Origin: Bedellia somnulentella
Lineage: Eukaryota; Arthropoda; Insecta; Lepidoptera; Bedelliidae
NCBI GenBank assembly: GCA_963576735.1
Contig: OY755178.1
Span: forward strand, 12,524,001 to 12,588,000
Reading direction: 5' to 3'
DNA: 64,000 nt
The notes under the pieces are model-generated. The model saw only the letters and a list, made by a program, of their open reading frames with translations. It made no database searches and was not told where the DNA came from. A program made the translations under genes and the position numbers. Numbering within the stretch: the stretch's first letter is position 1; every line of letters begins with the position of its first letter. This document shows, in pieces, positions 32,601-43,066 of this stretch.

Positions 32601-35122
32601 GACTCGGAAGTTTCCCGTGGCACGGGTGATAAGTAACCTTTATCAATATACTCGCGGATGACGTCATCGTACGCCAGTTTATAAGCGGGTGAAGCGGCGA
32701 GCTTGCGCTCTAAACACATAAAACGTTTTTTAGCGGTTTCCAACGACTGACCTAAAACCGATGGATCATCTTTAAAAGGTAAAGCTACTACGTATCTACC
32801 CGTCGAATCCCGAGTCGTAGTGCTCTGGTAAAACTGCTCGCACGCGCGGTCGTCGGGGCTGCTCACGGGCTGCGCACCGACATCGTCGAGCTCCCAAAAT
32901 CGTCTCACAATCGAGTCCATGTTCGCGTCTACAGAACAGCAAGAGATGGTCGTGCCATACTCAGCCGACAGCACGGGCGCGAGACCGGATACCACGTACC
33001 CAAACACGGTCTCGATAGCGTGTGGTGTTCCCGCAAAACTACTGACTTTATTTGGCAGTAATAAGTGCGAAAAGAGTGATGCTCCTATTAGAATTTCGAT
33101 ATCTCCAGTAACCGAAAAAGTATCGTCTGCTAAAGGCAACGAATGTAAATACGCGAGCATCGAAGTGTCGACAGCGACGGAAGGTAAGCGGTCCGTGACC
33201 TTATCGACTACTAAAGTGTCGATCTCGTAGTTAATATCACGATTAAAGCGGGAAAATATTCTTAATTTTAAGTACGACTTAATAGTCTTCCTGGCACCCC
33301 CAATACCCTTCACGAAGGATATCGTTGGACTTAAATGATTACTTAAACCTAATTTATCACAACACGATTGCGAAATAAAATTGCTTTGAGACGCACTGTC
33401 TAATAAGCAACGTACTACGACTTCGTTTCCATAAACGTCGTGAGTAATAACGCGCGCGGTGGCTAGTAACACTGTCGTAGGTATATTACTGCTCGAACGG
33501 CTAATATTATTGCACAAGGTAATATTCGAACGCGGGGTAAATTGTGTCGTAGAAGCAGACGCGGGAGCGGAAATCGGTTCAGAAAGGCGGGGAACAATGT
33601 TTGAATTCGCTGAGTACGTATTAATATTGTTATCAGTTACGTAAACAGGCGGCGCGGGCTCACGCGCAGCGAGTGTGGCGCTCGCGCAGGCGGGTGCAGA
33701 ATAGCCGAACGCCTCCGCCGCGCCGCGCGGGGCTGAACCGGTGCGGGCGGCGGGGTGGTGCGGTGCTGCATGTTGCGTTGGCGCGGTCGTATAATAACTA
33801 ATAGATTGCGGACAGCTATAAGCGGGTGGATTAACCATAACCGTATCTCGACCATTACAATTAAAATAATTATTTTTATCCGCGGAGCATGGTGAAGAAA
33901 GGGACGTCATCGCGACTGCGGTGACGTTTCGTTCTATGTGTAGGGCTGTATGGTGTTTACCTCCACAGTTACGACAGCGAGACTGTGAATTGCACGCGGA
34001 TGTTTTGTGTGAAACACTAAGGCAATTCACGCACACATCCCTCTCCTTGACACACTTTAATCTTTCCTCCACAGGCATTACATTGAACTTTGGACATTTA
34101 TAAATATGCGTATGCGATGGGGTATTACATAAAATGCAATTACGTGCGGTTGCGGTCGAAATGTTGACGTATGCCTGAGTTTTCGGGAATTTAATAGCAC
34201 GCGGGGGTTGGAAAGGTTTATTAAGATTTGTATTAGGTTTAGTTGTGGAGCGCTGCAGTAACTTTACTTGCTGGTTAACAAACATAGTTAACTGGTCGAG
34301 GGTAGGAAATTCAGTTGTTTTGTGTTCTAATTCGAAAGAACGAACAGTTTCAGAATCCAGCTTTTTTAAAGCAATATGTAGTAATAAGTAATCTAATAAA
34401 TTTGGTAAGTTTAAACCTTTCAGCGCTGAAATGGATGTGAAATATTGATTAGCGAATGAATCAAGGCTATCCGCGGTTGCTAAGTTGACCTGTTTTGTAT
34501 CAAGAATACGTTGTATGTAGTCACTAGCTAGTGAACGTTTATCTTCATACCTTTTAACGAGCGCTTCAAATATTATGTCGTAGTTTTCACCACAAGGCGT
34601 TAGACCGGCGAATATTGTTTGCGCCTTGCCTTGTAATTTACCTAGCAAATAATAAATACGTTCAGAATTGCAAAGACTAGGGTTATTGTGAACGTTGCTG
34701 AGGAAGCTAGCATAAAATAACGGCCATTTATTTGGTTCGCCGTTAAATGCGGGTAGCTCAATCGGCGGTAGGTGTGGACGCGCCATTTGTATCTTCTTAC
34801 AATCAGCGGCTGCGGGTGATGTTTTAGGACATAAAGTCGCACAGCGGTGTTTAACATAACTGTATATATCTTCGAACTCGAGCCATAACTTATGAGAAGG
34901 TGTAAAATCCGGATTTATTTGAGCACTGAGAACATTAACAGCTTCGACTGTTTCTAAAACTTTTTGCGGGTAACTTTCTAGCATTTCTACATCAAAAATG
35001 AATTTGTCGATGTCGGCTTGGGTGTCTAGTTTTTGAGCGTTGACATAAAGTGATCGAACTCGCTCGAGATAAGCCTCTAATCTCGATTCTAAGTTAGTTA
35101 ATTTCGCTCTATTTGTAGCCAT
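29621..35122 (-). CDS. BEL/Pao Gag-Pol polyprotein (1833 aa)
   Basis: A single polyprotein carries all functions of the element. From the N-terminus: a coiled N-terminal region and a DUF1759-type Gag domain (about 110-260); zinc knuckles (C329/C332, CX2CX4HX4C from C364, and CX2CX4HX3H from C383); a Pro/Ala/Ser-rich linker; an aspartic protease (DUF1758/A17 type) with LLDSASQSNF around D575; RT with YMDD at 987-990; RNase H; an integrase with an N-terminal HHCC zinc motif and core residues D1536, D1602 and E1656; and a C-terminal DUF5641-type domain (HFWRRWRSEYL). There is no stop or shift, and Gag and Pol are in one frame, as usual in BEL/Pao. The start ATG lies 154 bp inside the 5' LTR. Confidence 0.95.
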   Translation of the reverse strand: MATNRAKLTNLESRLEAYLERVRSLYVNAQKLDTQADIDKFIFDVEMLESYPQKVLETVEAVNVLSAQINPDFTPSHKLWLEFEDIYSYVKHRCATLCPKTSPAAADCKKIQMARPHLPPIELPAFNGEPNKWPLFYASFLSNVHNNPSLCNSERIYYLLGKLQGKAQTIFAGLTPCGENYDIIFEALVKRYEDKRSLASDYIQRILDTKQVNLATADSLDSFANQYFTSISALKGLNLPNLLDYLLLHIALKKLDSETVRSFELEHKTTEFPTLDQLTMFVNQQVKLLQRSTTKPNTNLNKPFQPPRAIKFPKTQAYVNISTATARNCILCNTPSHTHIYKCPKFNVMPVEERLKCVKERDVCVNCLSVSHKTSACNSQSRCRNCGGKHHTALHIERNVTAVAMTSLSSPCSADKNNYFNCNGRDTVMVNPPAYSCPQSISYYTTAPTQHAAPHHPAARTGSAPRGAAEAFGYSAPACASATLAAREPAPPVYVTDNNINTYSANSNIVPRLSEPISAPASASTTQFTPRSNITLCNNISRSSSNIPTTVLLATARVITHDVYGNEVVVRCLLDSASQSNFISQSCCDKLGLSNHLSPTISFVKGIGGARKTIKSYLKLRIFSRFNRDINYEIDTLVVDKVTDRLPSVAVDTSMLAYLHSLPLADDTFSVTGDIEILIGASLFSHLLLPNKVSSFAGTPHAIETVFGYVVSGLAPVLSAEYGTTISCCSVDANMDSIVRRFWELDDVGAQPVSSPDDRACEQFYQSTTTRDSTGRYVVALPFKDDPSVLGQSLETAKKRFMCLERKLAASPAYKLAYDDVIREYIDKGYLSPVPRETSESQIKPAYYIPHHGVLREDKATTKLRIVLDASAKTSSSKSLNDILYSGQNLQGNLFEIIINFRMFPVALSADIRQMFLCLGVRESDKRFQRILYRFNSNEPIDVFQFNRVCFGLKSSPFHALRTVKQLVYDEGDNFPRAKAILNNSLYMDDFVHSVENDREGVQTAHEVISLLKLGQFDLVKWNSNAPRVLESLPESHRLSALVEFDKTDSHKVLGMSWSPTTDEFALSVCLPSERPTKRSILSCVARLWDLMGFIGPVILYAKLIIKQLWLLGCDWDETPPENVVSAWDKFRSELLLLNHISIPRHLGIVSKSVIHLVGFADASERAYGAVVYFIVENSNSRAIRLVCSKSRVAPAKVVSLARLELCAALLLAKLIRIVLNVSSARVSVNSIHAFSDSTVALCWIHSSPHRWATFVANRVSKIQAELSSDHFHHVAGSDNPADCLSRGLTPAQILNHPLWWQGPEWMKESLDAWPISQFDPSTISVPPELKPAVVLAVQTTERPLVLRIADRYSSWSKLLRVLVYIYRFLNLLPRSNYISANDLNFVEQKIIRNLQEFYFYNEISNLKSGKCCNRAFQRLTPFLNNDVILVGGRLSNADISFSEKHPVVLPRKDHVVDLIIDYYHKKHCHAGPDLMMSILRQRYWIFSARNVIRSRIFKCIACFKLRPKPNFPEMSELKACRVVSTIKPFVHTGTDFAGPFMITPSRGRGIRTVKAYVCIFVCLTTRAIHIELASSLSSACFLSVFKRFLSRRGPVSHMYSDNGTNYVGAKRHLDELHKFLISCEYSSEFSRILSENRITWNLNVPRAPHFGSDWESNIKSMKNHLFRVVGKQTLSYEEMTTVLTQVEAVMNSRPLCRTLSSDPAEPLAITPAHFLVYTPLKYLPASEVVEDRTHLLERHVLLDRVLQHFWRRWRSEYLHTLQVRQKWNTPACPLSVGTVVIVVTDNAPPLHWPLGVVEDVFPAKDGVVRVARVKTASGSYVRPATRLCPLPN

Positions 35123-35259
35123 ATTTAATTAAAATTACGCGGTAAATATAAGTATATAATTAACTACTTGGAGATGCGGGGTCGCGGAGTAATATTCAAC
35201 CTGAAGGTAGAATATAATTTACTTAAATATAAAATCAACGTAGACGTGGTAATTAATCC

Positions 35260-35274
35260 GGCTCGTTTGGACCA
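35260..35274 (-). promoter_or_regulatory. Primer-binding site
   Basis: In element orientation TGGTCCAAACGAGCC lies two bases inside the 5' LTR. It starts with TGG, so it could pair with a tRNA 3' CCA end and prime minus-strand DNA. I did not identify the tRNA. Confidence 0.65.
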
Positions 35275-35276
35275 AA

Positions 35277-35755
35277 TGGTTGCGCGGGCGGGATAGCTAC
35301 GAAGGACCAGAGCTGATGAAGGCTCAGCGGATGGCGAAGGTATAGGAAATAGGAAGCAACGTGAGACTCACCTCGTTCTCGTAACGGACGACTTGGCTTG
35401 GTCAATGGCGGCGGCTCCGTCAACAACGCTGCTGTTTTTCTCTTAAGCGGCTACACTTCCACACACAACACAATCTTATTCAAATAAACAAATAGTCATA
35501 AAACTTCAATATAAAACATGCGGGCGCGGTTCAGATGATGCGGTGTACAGCGGTTTTCGATACGGATATCTAAGTGCTACTGCTCGCTCGATCGTCTCTC
35601 CCCTTCCTGGTCATCCCTCCTCCTCGTATGACATCTCACGCGCAGGTAAGGAAAGGAAAAGGATAGAATGAGACGGGATTAACGAGTCCGATCAACTACC
35701 CACTTCTAGTTATAAAATAATTTAGGTACGCGGTACGGTAGGTTCGGCGCAAGCA
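35277..35755 (-). repeat. 5' LTR of BEL/Pao element
   Basis: This is the promoter-side LTR of the minus-strand element, 479 bp, identical by eye to the left LTR. Transcription of the element would start within it and run leftwards. Confidence 0.95.
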
Positions 35756-36364
35756 AATTTACGTTATCTATATATAGAACAAATAGATGTTAATAAGAAT
35801 AAGAAAAAATACTCTAAAATAAAAACATGATGATTTATAGAATATTTCATTTGAACCATAATTTATTAATTACTAGTGGATCGTCCCAGCTTCGCACGGG
35901 TAGCGTTGTTTTTTTTAATATCTGAGGTTTCTTGCTTCAGTCACTGCTCAAGCATTGTGATTTTCAGCGCAATGTTTTCAATTTATTAAATTTATAGCAC
36001 TCCCTAAACAGTGTAGTTTGGTGAATTTGAATGCGCTTTAATGAACGGTTCAGTATTTCCGTTTAATAGCAAATTTTGGAGTATTTATAACAATCTAAAA
36101 AACAAATCATTACGTGTTGTAGGATGCAACTACTGGCGCCATCTAGTATGTTATATGTAAATTAGTAACGATTCGGTTTTGGTCACGGGCGCGATGGCTT
36201 ATTTTATGTATAATTTTGGTGTTTCTCTACCGATTTCTATGATTCTTTTTTTATTGAATAGGTAATAATGTTACCTTTTTTAAATTAGGGATGAGTGAGA
36301 GGTTTACAAACGTAAGAGTAAACAAATATAATCAGAAGATTCCGAACTGCTAAGCTATCAGGAA
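35756..36364. other. LINE 3' UTR continuation and repeat remnants
   Basis: The interrupted host sequence resumes at 35756. Near 35871-35910, CTAGTGGATCGTCCCAGC and TTCGCACGGGTAGCG form the well-known start of an abundant lepidopteran repeat. Its partner end may be at 38041-38230. The rest is unassigned. Confidence 0.4.
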
Positions 36365-36699
36365 TTAAAGAAAAGAATAGAAAAGAATGTTTTTATTTAG
36401 CACACATATACAGAATTCATACAATAATTTAAAGAAATGGTTTCGCTAAATTGGGCCCACAATCAGTAATTTCTGATTTGTGTATAAGTATACACAAAAT
36501 CAGAACTGGTTTTCATTATGAGCCCTACATGGTGATGACAGTACGTCAGCAGCTATTTATATAAACTTGGAAATTTAAAAACAAGTTAGAACAACCAAAC
36601 AAACAAACATATTTTCACTTATTTCTGAGTCAATAATTATCAAAATTTTGAATAAAAAATAAAAAATAAAAAACCCTACTAAGATTTAGGTCAGATAAA

Positions 36700-36845
36700 T
36701 CCATTAACTATAATATATTATATATATGTAATATATATAATTTCGAAAATTAAAATAAGTATGAGTAAATAGTCAATAAATAATGTAATAATTATATAAA
36801 TTGTACATACATACCATATATATATATAAATAACACTATTATATG
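36700..36845. repeat. TA-rich simple sequence
   Basis: Alternating TA tracts occur within the 3' UTR of the minus-strand LINE. They can form small hairpins and are prone to slippage. Confidence 0.6.
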
Positions 36846-36855
36846 CAATACTCGA

Positions 36856-37890
36856 CTACAAGTTTTGGCCGCCATTTAATTGTATGTTTAATAAATATTG
36901 CTTTAATTTAAGTTTAAACCTGTTAACGCTCATTATACTTCTTAGTGGTGGAGGGATGTTGTTCCAGCATTTTGTGGCGGCGTACTTAAAACTTCCACGA
37001 AATGCAGAACTGCGATGTCGGGGAACTTCCAGGACATTAGACGCAGCTCGCGTGTGGTATTTATTACTTTCACCAAGCCATTTTAGTTTGCGGTGTAGGT
37101 AACTTGGTTCCCCAACCTTCACCAGTCCAAACAGCAGCGTAGCCAAGTGCAGCCTTCGACGTGAGTCCATTTTTAATAGTCTGCTCTTGTTCAAGAATGG
37201 CGTGACGTGTGATCTAGGGGGAATATTAAAACAGAAACGCGCACACGCATTTTGCACTCTCTGCAACTGTTTTGAAGAGGTGGAAAGGAGTCTAGGACCA
37301 GTAACGGCATCACCATAATTTAATTTTGACAAAATTAATGACTCACACAAACTGATCCGGAGTTCCTCGCTAAGAAATTCACGTATTTTGTATAAAATTT
37401 TCAATCTGTAAAAACAATTAGTAACTAGTTGTAAGACATGTTTTTCAAACCTAAGGTTGCAATCCATTAAAATACCCAGATTACGAGCCTCATAAACACG
37501 TTCTACCAAGCTGTCATTAATTTTAACTTGCGGATCATATGATGAAATTATACGGATCTGCTCTTTACTTCCCAACACTAAGAATTTAGATTTTTTGGGA
37601 TTAAGTACGAGCGTATTGTCTTCACACCAGTTAACGATTCTAGCTAAGTCAGTGTTAATAAGTTCGATAGAGTTTTCTGTATCTTCTGCCTTAAAAGATA
37701 AATATAACTGAACATCGTCAGCATAGATATGATAGCTACAATTTTTTATACAGTTAACCAAGTCTGCACAGTACATAATAAACAGTATTGGCCCTAAAAT
37801 AGAACCTTGCGGGACACCTCGGGTAATAGGACATGCATCAGACGAAGAAATGGATCCATCACTTTTATTTAATTCCACTATTTGCATCAC
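36856..37890 (-). CDS. LINE reverse transcriptase, C-terminal half (344 aa)
   Basis: The frame begins just before the GVPQGSILGPILF block and holds YADDVQLYL, the thumb segment NLGILMDCNLRFEKHVL, NCFYRLKILYKIREFLSEEL, RVQNACARFCFNIPPRSHV, and the C-terminal AFRGSFKYAATKCWNNIPPPLR. Block by block it aligns with the protein at 25315-26811, so both belong to one clade. RT motif A and the endonuclease are missing, so the product is inactive. The unbroken 344-codon frame suggests a fairly recent insertion. The first codon is GTG, with a TAA two codons before it, so no genuine start is implied. Confidence 0.75.
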   Translation of the reverse strand: MMQIVELNKSDGSISSSDACPITRGVPQGSILGPILFIMYCADLVNCIKNCSYHIYADDVQLYLSFKAEDTENSIELINTDLARIVNWCEDNTLVLNPKKSKFLVLGSKEQIRIISSYDPQVKINDSLVERVYEARNLGILMDCNLRFEKHVLQLVTNCFYRLKILYKIREFLSEELRISLCESLILSKLNYGDAVTGPRLLSTSSKQLQRVQNACARFCFNIPPRSHVTPFLNKSRLLKMDSRRRLHLATLLFGLVKVGEPSYLHRKLKWLGESNKYHTRAASNVLEVPRHRSSAFRGSFKYAATKCWNNIPPPLRSIMSVNRFKLKLKQYLLNIQLNGGQNL

Positions 37891-38040
37891 GTGTTATTGT
37901 GAGTTAACCGTGAAAGATAGACATAAACTGTTGAGGATTTTTTTTTAGATAATTTTGTGAAGAATATTTCCATCATACATGATTTCTATATAAGTTTAAC
38001 CATTAAGGCTGCACACGCGACGGAAGCTTAAAAAATGTAG

Positions 38041-38300
38041 TAACTTCTCCCGTTTTCCCAAAATTTCCCCAAATTCCCCTTTATTACTCTGCTGGAATGT
38101 ATACAAAAACCTGCCCAGGAGTATGGAGAATAATTGTACCAAGTTTCGTTAAAATCCGTCGAGTAGTTTTTGTTTCCATAAGGAACATACAAACCGACAT
38201 ACAGACAGACAGACAGACAGACAAAAATTTTACTGATTGCATTTTTGGCATCAGTATCGATCCCTAATCACCACCTGATAGTTATTTTGAAAATATATTT
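38041..38300 (+). repeat. Lepidopteran repeat end with (GACA)n
   Basis: GTACCAAGTTTCGTTAAAAT, then CCGTCGAGTAG, leads to a (CAGA)n tract at 38203-38222. I recall this as the 3' part of a very common insect repeat. Together with the CTTCGCACGGG motif near 35890 it may form one older element into which the LINE inserted. Confidence 0.5.
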
Positions 38301-38351
38301 CATGTACAGAATTGACCTCTCTACAGATTTATTATAAGTATAGATTATTTG

Positions 38352-38527
38352 TGAGTGTCGTAAGAGGTGACTTAGGGTGTTGTATCTTTTCAATTGATTG
38401 ACAGGCGAGAGGCCGGGAGATCAATAAACACCGATCGTTTATTTTATCATCAAAGACCTAACTTCAACATAATTTCATATTCTGAAACGAAACGCTACCC
38501 CTTTTTGGGATTCATAGCCGTGTGTAT
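38352..38527 (+). repeat. Diverged SINE-A copy
   Basis: TGTCGTAAGAGGTGACTTAG at the start, and CGCTACCCCTTTTTGGGATT followed by CATAGCCGTGTG at the end, follow the SINE-A order, with a poorly conserved middle. Confidence 0.5.
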
Positions 38528-38824
38528 TCTGTTTCCCAAATATTCATTTCTGAAGGCATTCGTGGCGTCACAAGTAGTGCGGTGGTCACGGAACTCCAAA
38601 AGTAAAGTGTCTCAGCCGAGACTATGAGGCGCCGGCTGTCTGCGATGAAAACTTCGCCCAAGCCTTAGCGTAATAGCCACACAACAAATTACGGGATAAG
38701 ACTACAAATTGGGGAATTGTTTCAGACAATAGTCAACAACAACTGACTGAATAAAAGTATTCCTTTAATATTATTTCAAAGAGAAAACAACGAAGCTTCA
38801 TGACATTATCTAACTTTGTCTCAA

Positions 38825-38982
38825 ACTCAACTCAACGTTCACGCCTTACATCCCCATAGGGGTTAGCAGAGGTACTAACACTTCTGAACAACCCGTGACA
38901 TGTCACCTGGTGTTCCGAGTACCCACGTTTTGCTTAGACAGTGTATCACGTGATAGGGAGCAGGCTTATCGCCGTTTACCCA
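38825..38982 (-). mobile_element. SINE-B copy, 5'-truncated, (CTCAA) tail
   Basis: CTCAAACTCAACTCAACG precedes TTCACGCC. The hairpin core and GCAGGCTTATCGCCG follow, then the family ends. The tail unit differs from the (CATAA)n copies. No head, no clear target duplication. Confidence 0.8.
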
Positions 38983-41027
38983 TTTGCATGCATATTGTAC
39001 CATAGTCGTTATATAAATTTACACGAAAAGATATAATTAAGTTTTACCACTGTATTATTAAAGCTTAACTAGATAAAAGATTCCCAAAAAATAGCCTGCA
39101 TTGTGAGCTGGTAATCAAAAACCAATTTGGCAAAGTAATCAAATGGGAAGTCGCGTGTTTCGCAGGGGTCAAGTAGGAGCTAGGGCATTTGCAGGTGCTT
39201 TATTTCTCTGCAATGAAATATGACATGTAATTTACACGAAGAACGAATTCAGGGCGGGCGGTCAACGCCTATATAGTCGCGACCCACCCGCCCTTCGCCA
39301 GTTAGGCTTTGCTATTATATTAATGTGCTTGAACTGAACATAATTATTACAATTAAATTTACTAGGTTGACAGAAAATATTTGAATGAATATAACATTAA
39401 ACTGTTTAATAATAATCTTATAAAGTTAATACCATAAAATCATCAGATACATTTAATTTTTAAAATGATAAATGAACCGACAATTATCAACGAAATCTGA
39501 TTACGCAATCATATTTTCAACTTTAATTTATATTTGTTACTCTCGTAGCTGCCCTCAAGCCTGGAATGTCAATTTTATTATTATTTAGTATGGTAATATT
39601 TAGTTTGTTTGCCAGAATTTGAAATTAAATATTCTCAAAAGTGAATATTCTTTGTATATTAAAAAATATGTGTTTTTATTTAATACAGTAAATTACTTTA
39701 AAAATATATTTACTAATAATTAACTGAAGAATACTCAGTTTATACACTCAAAAGTTTTTCACGTACTTGGTATGCAACAGCCTACGTAGCCCACCATTAC
39801 ACCAAGCTGAGTCTGGTGACAGATAAGCCTTTTTAAAGTGGACTTAGATTCAAATCCTATATCAGGTTTCTGATGTCACATGTCCTTGGTATTGTCGTAT
39901 TACTAGTCTTTTTTTTAATTATTAGTCTATTTTTTCATTATTAAACGCAGTAGCAGAAATCGACAGAAAACCTATTTCACTGATTGAAGGAAACGATGAG
40001 ATAAAATGTCGGTATGCTGAGCACCCATTTTAAAAAGCGTCAGTTTATTAGCTAAGCGGTTTAATTTATGATTGTGTCATTAAAGATGTCAAATTGTATT
40101 GAATTATGTTAACATGTATTAGCATATCTAAGTCAGCATGAAGCAAATGCGATTTTCTATTTCTGTAAATGCGTCGATAGCAGTACACTAATTTATGTTG
40201 AAACTTATTATGATCATAGGAGCTCCGTGTTCGTTAATTACCGAGGCAGACCCATAAATATTTGCGGATAAGCGGCCAAGGCCCCGTAGTCTGGTAAGCA
40301 AGGTCGGTGAATGACGGAGCTATGCGGGTTCCTCACTATTTTGATGTCCTAAATACAGACATTTGTACAAAGTAATATATAGTCCCGTAAAAGGACTCTA
40401 AACTAGAGAAAAACGTGGTTTTGTATTAGACGTATACTTATACATATCCCTAGTGTCCAATCCTCAACAAATTCCGAATATGAACCGATTATTATAGTTC
40501 TAAAATCTCTAAGAAACCAATTAGCAATTAGATTTGCTACCAAAATATTTACATTAAAATAATATATGAAATATTCTTCGGCCCCTGCTGGAAACGAAAG
40601 CACTTAAGTAGACGAACTAAGAAATAGCAATGTCAATTTGAAACAATGATCAATGACGGAATAGAACAATCTAGTGGAAAACGTGAGAGCATGCATATCG
40701 ATGAAAGAGGAAAGTTAGTAAACATGGTATGCAATGTAATTTAACTGTCACTTTTACTCACTTTTGTTTTACCATGTGTACAGATTTAATTACAAAAGAT
40801 AATCGTGTTTGTTTTGTTTGACAATAAGTTTACGGTTTCGATGACTTTTGTATCAGTTATTATTAATATATTTACTTTTTATAATTACTTTTCAAAGCGC
40901 ATCCAAACTATTGAGCGTTTTATTATTATTATAAAAATCGGAATGAATATTCTATCATTAAAGCTTATAAACGAATGTTCTCGTTTATCTTGTACGTATG
41001 TACACGTTTAAAATTAATTCAACTTAT
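38983..41027. other. Unassigned AT-rich DNA
   Basis: No gene, tRNA or named repeat is recognised. A GGGCGGGCGG / CCCACCCGCCC pair near 39253-39295 makes a small GC-rich inverted repeat. Confidence 0.4.
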
Positions 41028-41176
41028 TCCCTATCACGTGAGTACACTGTCCATGCAAAACGTGGGTACTCTGAACACCAGGTGACAAAGTCACGTGATG
41101 TTCAGAAGTATTAGTACCTCTGCCAACCCCTTCGGGGATATTCGGCGTGAACGTTTATGTTATGTTATGTTATGTT
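41028..41176 (+). mobile_element. SINE-B copy, plus strand, 5'-truncated
   Basis: It begins at CTATCACGTGAGTACACTG, contains the hairpin core, CCCCTTCGGGGATATTCGG and CGTGAACG, and ends in TTATGTTATGTTATGTTAT. Among the tailed copies it is the only one in this orientation. Confidence 0.85.
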
Positions 41177-42828
41177 ATTTTATTTTTATAACCATATATT
41201 CTAATCATGAACCAACATGAATAACAACAACAGTTCAGAAGCATACTAAGTAATGCAATTCTATTTATTAATAGATTTTTACAAATAAACACATTTTGTA
41301 GTTGAATCTTATAATGTTCAGTTAATTTGTATCAGTTCTTATTTTCAACATTTGAGCGACAATGATATTCGTAAACTAACATTATTTTGTGATCGGACAG
41401 CACAAGCCCATTAGTTTTTAATTGTTAAGCCATTTTGGTTTTAGTCTTAGCTATTTACTGAACGAGACATTATTTAAATGTCATGAAGGGGAAAAAAGTT
41501 ATACCTATTCCTTATCGTATTAGAAGGTTACTGTAAATGAAATTACCTTATATATTAGACATAAAAGCAACAAAAGTCTAGCTTGATACACGACCGACTA
41601 TTCAAGATAATAATTGTGTTGAAGATTGGAAGCAAAACTGATTCGTTTTTACCCTCAGCTAACACGGTGACCTCTACGGAAGTTTTTGGGGTTGGGCGCA
41701 ATATACTTTGATTGGAAAAGAATCTAGAAAATATTAAAATTTAAAAAAGTTGAAAATAGAATATAGCATTATATTGCAGGAATCTCACTTGACGGAAAAT
41801 TTAAATGTGTAACAATTAGACAATTTAAAACAACTGATAATCCTATTTTATTTTGTCTTTTAGTTATTAATCAAACTATTACGACTATAGTTTGAAAAAA
41901 AAAAGTTTTCTCTACTTTTAGGTGTAGAATTAGAATTTCCTAAACTTTTTTTTGAGCGGCGATAGGATTTTATAATAAAGGACGCTTGATGATAGGCCTC
42001 CAATCTCATCCTCCAACAGCCCCAAAATCCCTTAAAAGCCTCAATACCTGTATTCGCCTCGTAGGACACCCACGGCAAGAAATGTGTTCGTGCTATTCCA
42101 AGCCGTGCTATGTAGTATCACATAGCTATTATTATAATATAATAATGTTTACACATATGGAATAAATATAAAAATATAAAAAAAACTATGTGCGCTATTG
42201 TGACACAGACCAGACCATAACTCAGCGTTTATGGAATGCAGTATACATTGATGTAATATAAAACAAGGCAGTTTAGTAATATCACAGATTTTAAGCTAAA
42301 GTTTAAAGAACCTACTAGTCGTCATTTAGAACAAACCTGTTAACTTTTAAAATTCGGATAATTGCTGGAATCAACCGACTTTGCTCAGCTGAGGTTGTTT
42401 TTAACAAAGTATCAGTTAGTCATTAGCCTCCTTCAATATTTTTTACTCGTTCATTTAAAATCACGTCGAAACTTGAATGGAGTGAAAACTCAAAGATGCA
42501 ACAAAAAGATGTCAAGTTATGGAATAATTCCCCTTTCATTTGACGCGAGTATCATGAATCGAGATCGCAGTTATAATGAATAAATGCATTCCGTGTTTAT
42601 TGAGAAAAACTCTGAAGTCGTAAGTTGCGCGCGCTGTGCTGAATGTCAATGCGCACAGCACGCACCTGTCCCTGCGCATGCGCATTACTCGCGCCGTACT
42701 CTACAGATATAGTCCCTTAATGTGCTATTTTATTTAACTACTGCAAAGAGATAAATGTCTATTATGGTGTTAATTTGGTTCAATCATATTTTTACATACA
42801 AATTGTACATGATGATTGATAATTTATA
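41177..42828. other. Unassigned DNA with one SINE-A-like fragment
   Basis: At 41984-42110 (minus strand) GCCCCAAAATCCCTTAAAAG, GACACCCACGG and GCTATTCCAAGCCGTGCTA match the 5' half of SINE-A. A GC-rich patch with alternating GCGC occurs at 42625-42715. No gene is recognised. Confidence 0.45.
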
Positions 42829-43066
42829 CTCAAACTCACTCAACTCACTAATGTAAAAATCTACATTACATAGTGCTACTATAATTACAACTTAGTCATG
42901 TGGGTTTCTTCACGATGTTTTCCCTCATAGTTTACAACAAAGATAAATTAATCACACATATGACTTTTAAAAAGTCATAGGTGTAAGCCCAACTTGGGGA
43001 TCGAACCGACTGACCTGACGCCTAGATAAGCGCATGTTCTAACCACTGAGCTAACTTGGTTATATA
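42829..43066 (-). mobile_element. Diverged SINE-B copy with head
   Basis: The tail side is CTCAAACTCACTCAACTCAC. Most of the core is deleted, and the body resumes at GTCATGTGGGTTTCTTCACG. The tRNA-like head (A box GCTCAGTGGTTAGAAC, B box GGTTCGATCCC on the minus strand) is well kept. Confidence 0.7.

Larger units (their letters stand above)
29008..35755 (-). mobile_element. Complete BEL/Pao LTR retrotransposon (6748 bp)
   Basis: Two 479-bp LTRs (TG...CA ends) bound one long frame on the minus strand. The 6-bp host sequence AATTTA occurs at 29002-29007 and 35756-35761 as the target-site duplication. By eye the two LTRs have no differences, and the coding frame is unbroken. LTRs are identical at insertion, so the copy is evolutionarily very recent and probably still able to move. 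A primer-binding site and polypurine tract are in their expected places. There is no envelope-like frame. Confidence 0.95.
36365..37890 (-). mobile_element. 5'-truncated LINE, minus strand
   Basis: In minus orientation it starts mid-RT at 37890 and runs through the C-terminus (stop at 36856). Its AT-rich 3' UTR includes TATATA tracts (36700-36845), and the end is AATAAAAACATTC plus TTTTCT repeats near 36365-36395. It is related in protein to the 25-kb LINE but not a near-identical DNA copy. No target duplication was found. Confidence 0.75.

Noticed and set aside
35123..35276. Envelope or accessory gene in the BEL/Pao element
   Set aside because: The leader between 5' LTR and gag is 154 bp, and the space between the pol stop and the 3' LTR (29494-29620) is also too short. 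No extra frame exists.
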